Shown here piece after piece: positions 63,277 to 64,000 of a stretch of 64,000 nucleotides of DNA. The notes beneath the pieces are model-generated. The model was not told the origin of the DNA, did not search any database, and saw nothing but the letters and a program-made list of their open reading frames with translations. This stretch comes from Methylococcales bacterium. Its GTDB lineage: Bacteria > Pseudomonadota > Gammaproteobacteria > Methylococcales > Methylomonadaceae. The translations under genes were made by a program, and so were the position numbers. Position 1 is the first letter of the stretch. Every line of letters begins with the position of its first letter. Location of the stretch: positions 1,364,001 to 1,428,000 of the forward strand of contig JAUZSN010000002.1 of the NCBI GenBank assembly GCA_030949405.1, in the 5' to 3' direction.

Positions 63277-64000
63277 ATGAGTGAGGATTTAAAAATGACA
63301 GCGGTAAATGAACTTTCTGTAAGCATTGCTTATGCAAGTGATAAAGGCATTAAAGAAGAAAATGAAGATTTTTTTGGCAGTTTAATACCTGAAGGCGCAC
63401 AACTGACTCATAAAGGCATTAGTGTGGGTATTGCCGATGGTATGAGTGGTTGTGAGGCAGGCAAGGAAGCGAGTCAGTGTTGCATCGTGAGTTTTTTAAA
63501 TGATTATTACAGCACGCCTGATTCGTGGACGATTAAAAAATCAGGGCAAAAAATTTTATCCGCGACCAATTCTTGGCTTTACAGTCAAGGACAAATTCAG
63601 TATGAATCATCGAAGGGAATGGTTTCTACGTTGAGTGTTTTGGTGTTTAAATCAACCACCGCACATATTTTTCATATTGGAGATTCACGGATATATCGTT
63701 TGCGTAAAGGACGCTTTGAACAAATGACCCGCGATCATCGTATTTTTTTATCCAAAGATAAAAATTATTTAAGTCGAGCCATGGGAATAGAGCCTCGTTT
63801 AGAAGTTGATTACAAAGCGTTTCCTTTGGAAAGAGGCGATGTTTTTTTAATGACGACGGACGGTATTCATGATTTTATAGAGGATAAAAATTTAAAAAAT
63901 TGTTTACAAACAGGACACAATTTACAACAGCAAGCACAGGCCATTTTAAATCAAGCGGTGGATAATAAAAGTGATGATAATTTAACCTGTCAAATCATTA
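63277..64000 (+). CDS. PP2C-type protein phosphatase, possibly a phosphatase-kinase fusion (partial)
   Basis: An open frame from ATG 63277 (AGGG upstream; ATG 63295 is an alternative) to the window end with no stop. It has the metal-dependent PP2C motifs: SDKGIKEENEDFFG, VGIADGMSGCEAGKEAS, the HIFHIGDSRIYRLRKG strand, MTRDHRI, DVFLMTTDGIHDFIE and DDNLTCQI. In several proteobacteria a bifunctional phosphatase/Ser-Thr kinase is encoded next to the assimilatory nitrate transporter, so a kinase domain may follow beyond 64000. The phosphatase call is firm; the fusion is inference. Confidence 0.88.
   Translation, partial: MSEDLKMTAVNELSVSIAYASDKGIKEENEDFFGSLIPEGAQLTHKGISVGIADGMSGCEAGKEASQCCIVSFLNDYYSTPDSWTIKKSGQKILSATNSWLYSQGQIQYESSKGMVSTLSVLVFKSTTAHIFHIGDSRIYRLRKGRFEQMTRDHRIFLSKDKNYLSRAMGIEPRLEVDYKAFPLERGDVFLMTTDGIHDFIEDKNLKNCLQTGHNLQQQAQAILNQAVDNKSDDNLTCQII

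Overview
The window is an AT-rich chromosomal segment from a gammaproteobacterium. The housekeeping genes (hemN, cobQ, rlmG, polA, groESL, rlmH-maf-rng-yhdP, panC/panD, ilvE, a waaF-like gene) read as gammaproteobacterial orthologues. The many sigma-54 sites, the small inverted-repeat elements and the hydrogenase-4-like cluster next to a SulP transporter would suit an autotrophic or methylotrophic lineage such as Methylococcales. That placement is a guess: no methane, sulfur or carbon-fixation gene lies in the window. No tRNA, rRNA or CRISPR array was recognised.

Layout. 1-9.8 kb: 3' end of hemN, a membrane class III adenylate cyclase, cobQ, rlmG, a DNA polymerase I whose proofreading residues are replaced, and two tandem TerD-like stress genes. 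10-18.1 kb: a defence island. It is a type I restriction-modification locus in which the specificity and restriction subunits each carry an N-terminal MNT nucleotidyltransferase domain. Each fused gene is directly preceded by, and overlaps, a HEPN (HepT/HI0074-like) gene. A broken VapBC pair and a YefM-YoeB pair sit in the middle. 18.2-31.3 kb: NlpE-like protein, a cluster of small inverted-repeat elements, groESL with a CIRCE operator, a MoeB/ThiF-like gene, DUF523, YihY, then mobile-element debris (RAYT, IS4-like, IS630 and AAA-ATPase fragments), heme O synthase, two M16 peptidases and a wrecked DUF898/M48 locus. 31.4-43.2 kb: mostly minus-strand conserved genes (BamC-like, nitrilase-like, yhdP, rng, maf, rlmH, panD, MscS, panC). 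43.5-46.9 kb: a sigma-54-preceded, calcium-repeat, CX4CH secreted protein, ilvE and a heptosyltransferase.

47.4-59.5 kb: an apparent single transcription unit. A near-perfect sigma-54 promoter precedes a SulP anion transporter, followed by hyfB-C-E-F-G-I-like genes with almost no spacing. The large subunit lacks all four Cys ligands of the NiFe site, while the small subunit keeps its four cluster ligands, so this is an energy-converting-hydrogenase-related (Ehr) complex and not a hydrogenase. It is followed by a 27-aa membrane peptide overlapping a histidine kinase and an NtrC-type regulator, which probably drives the sigma-54 promoter.

59.5-64 kb: one intact and one decayed PIN toxin pair, palindromic repeats, and a NarK-type nitrate transporter divergent from a PP2C gene truncated by the window end, each behind a sigma-54-like site.

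The two strongest leads are the HEPN/MNT-armed type I restriction system and the sigma-54-controlled SulP-Ehr operon.
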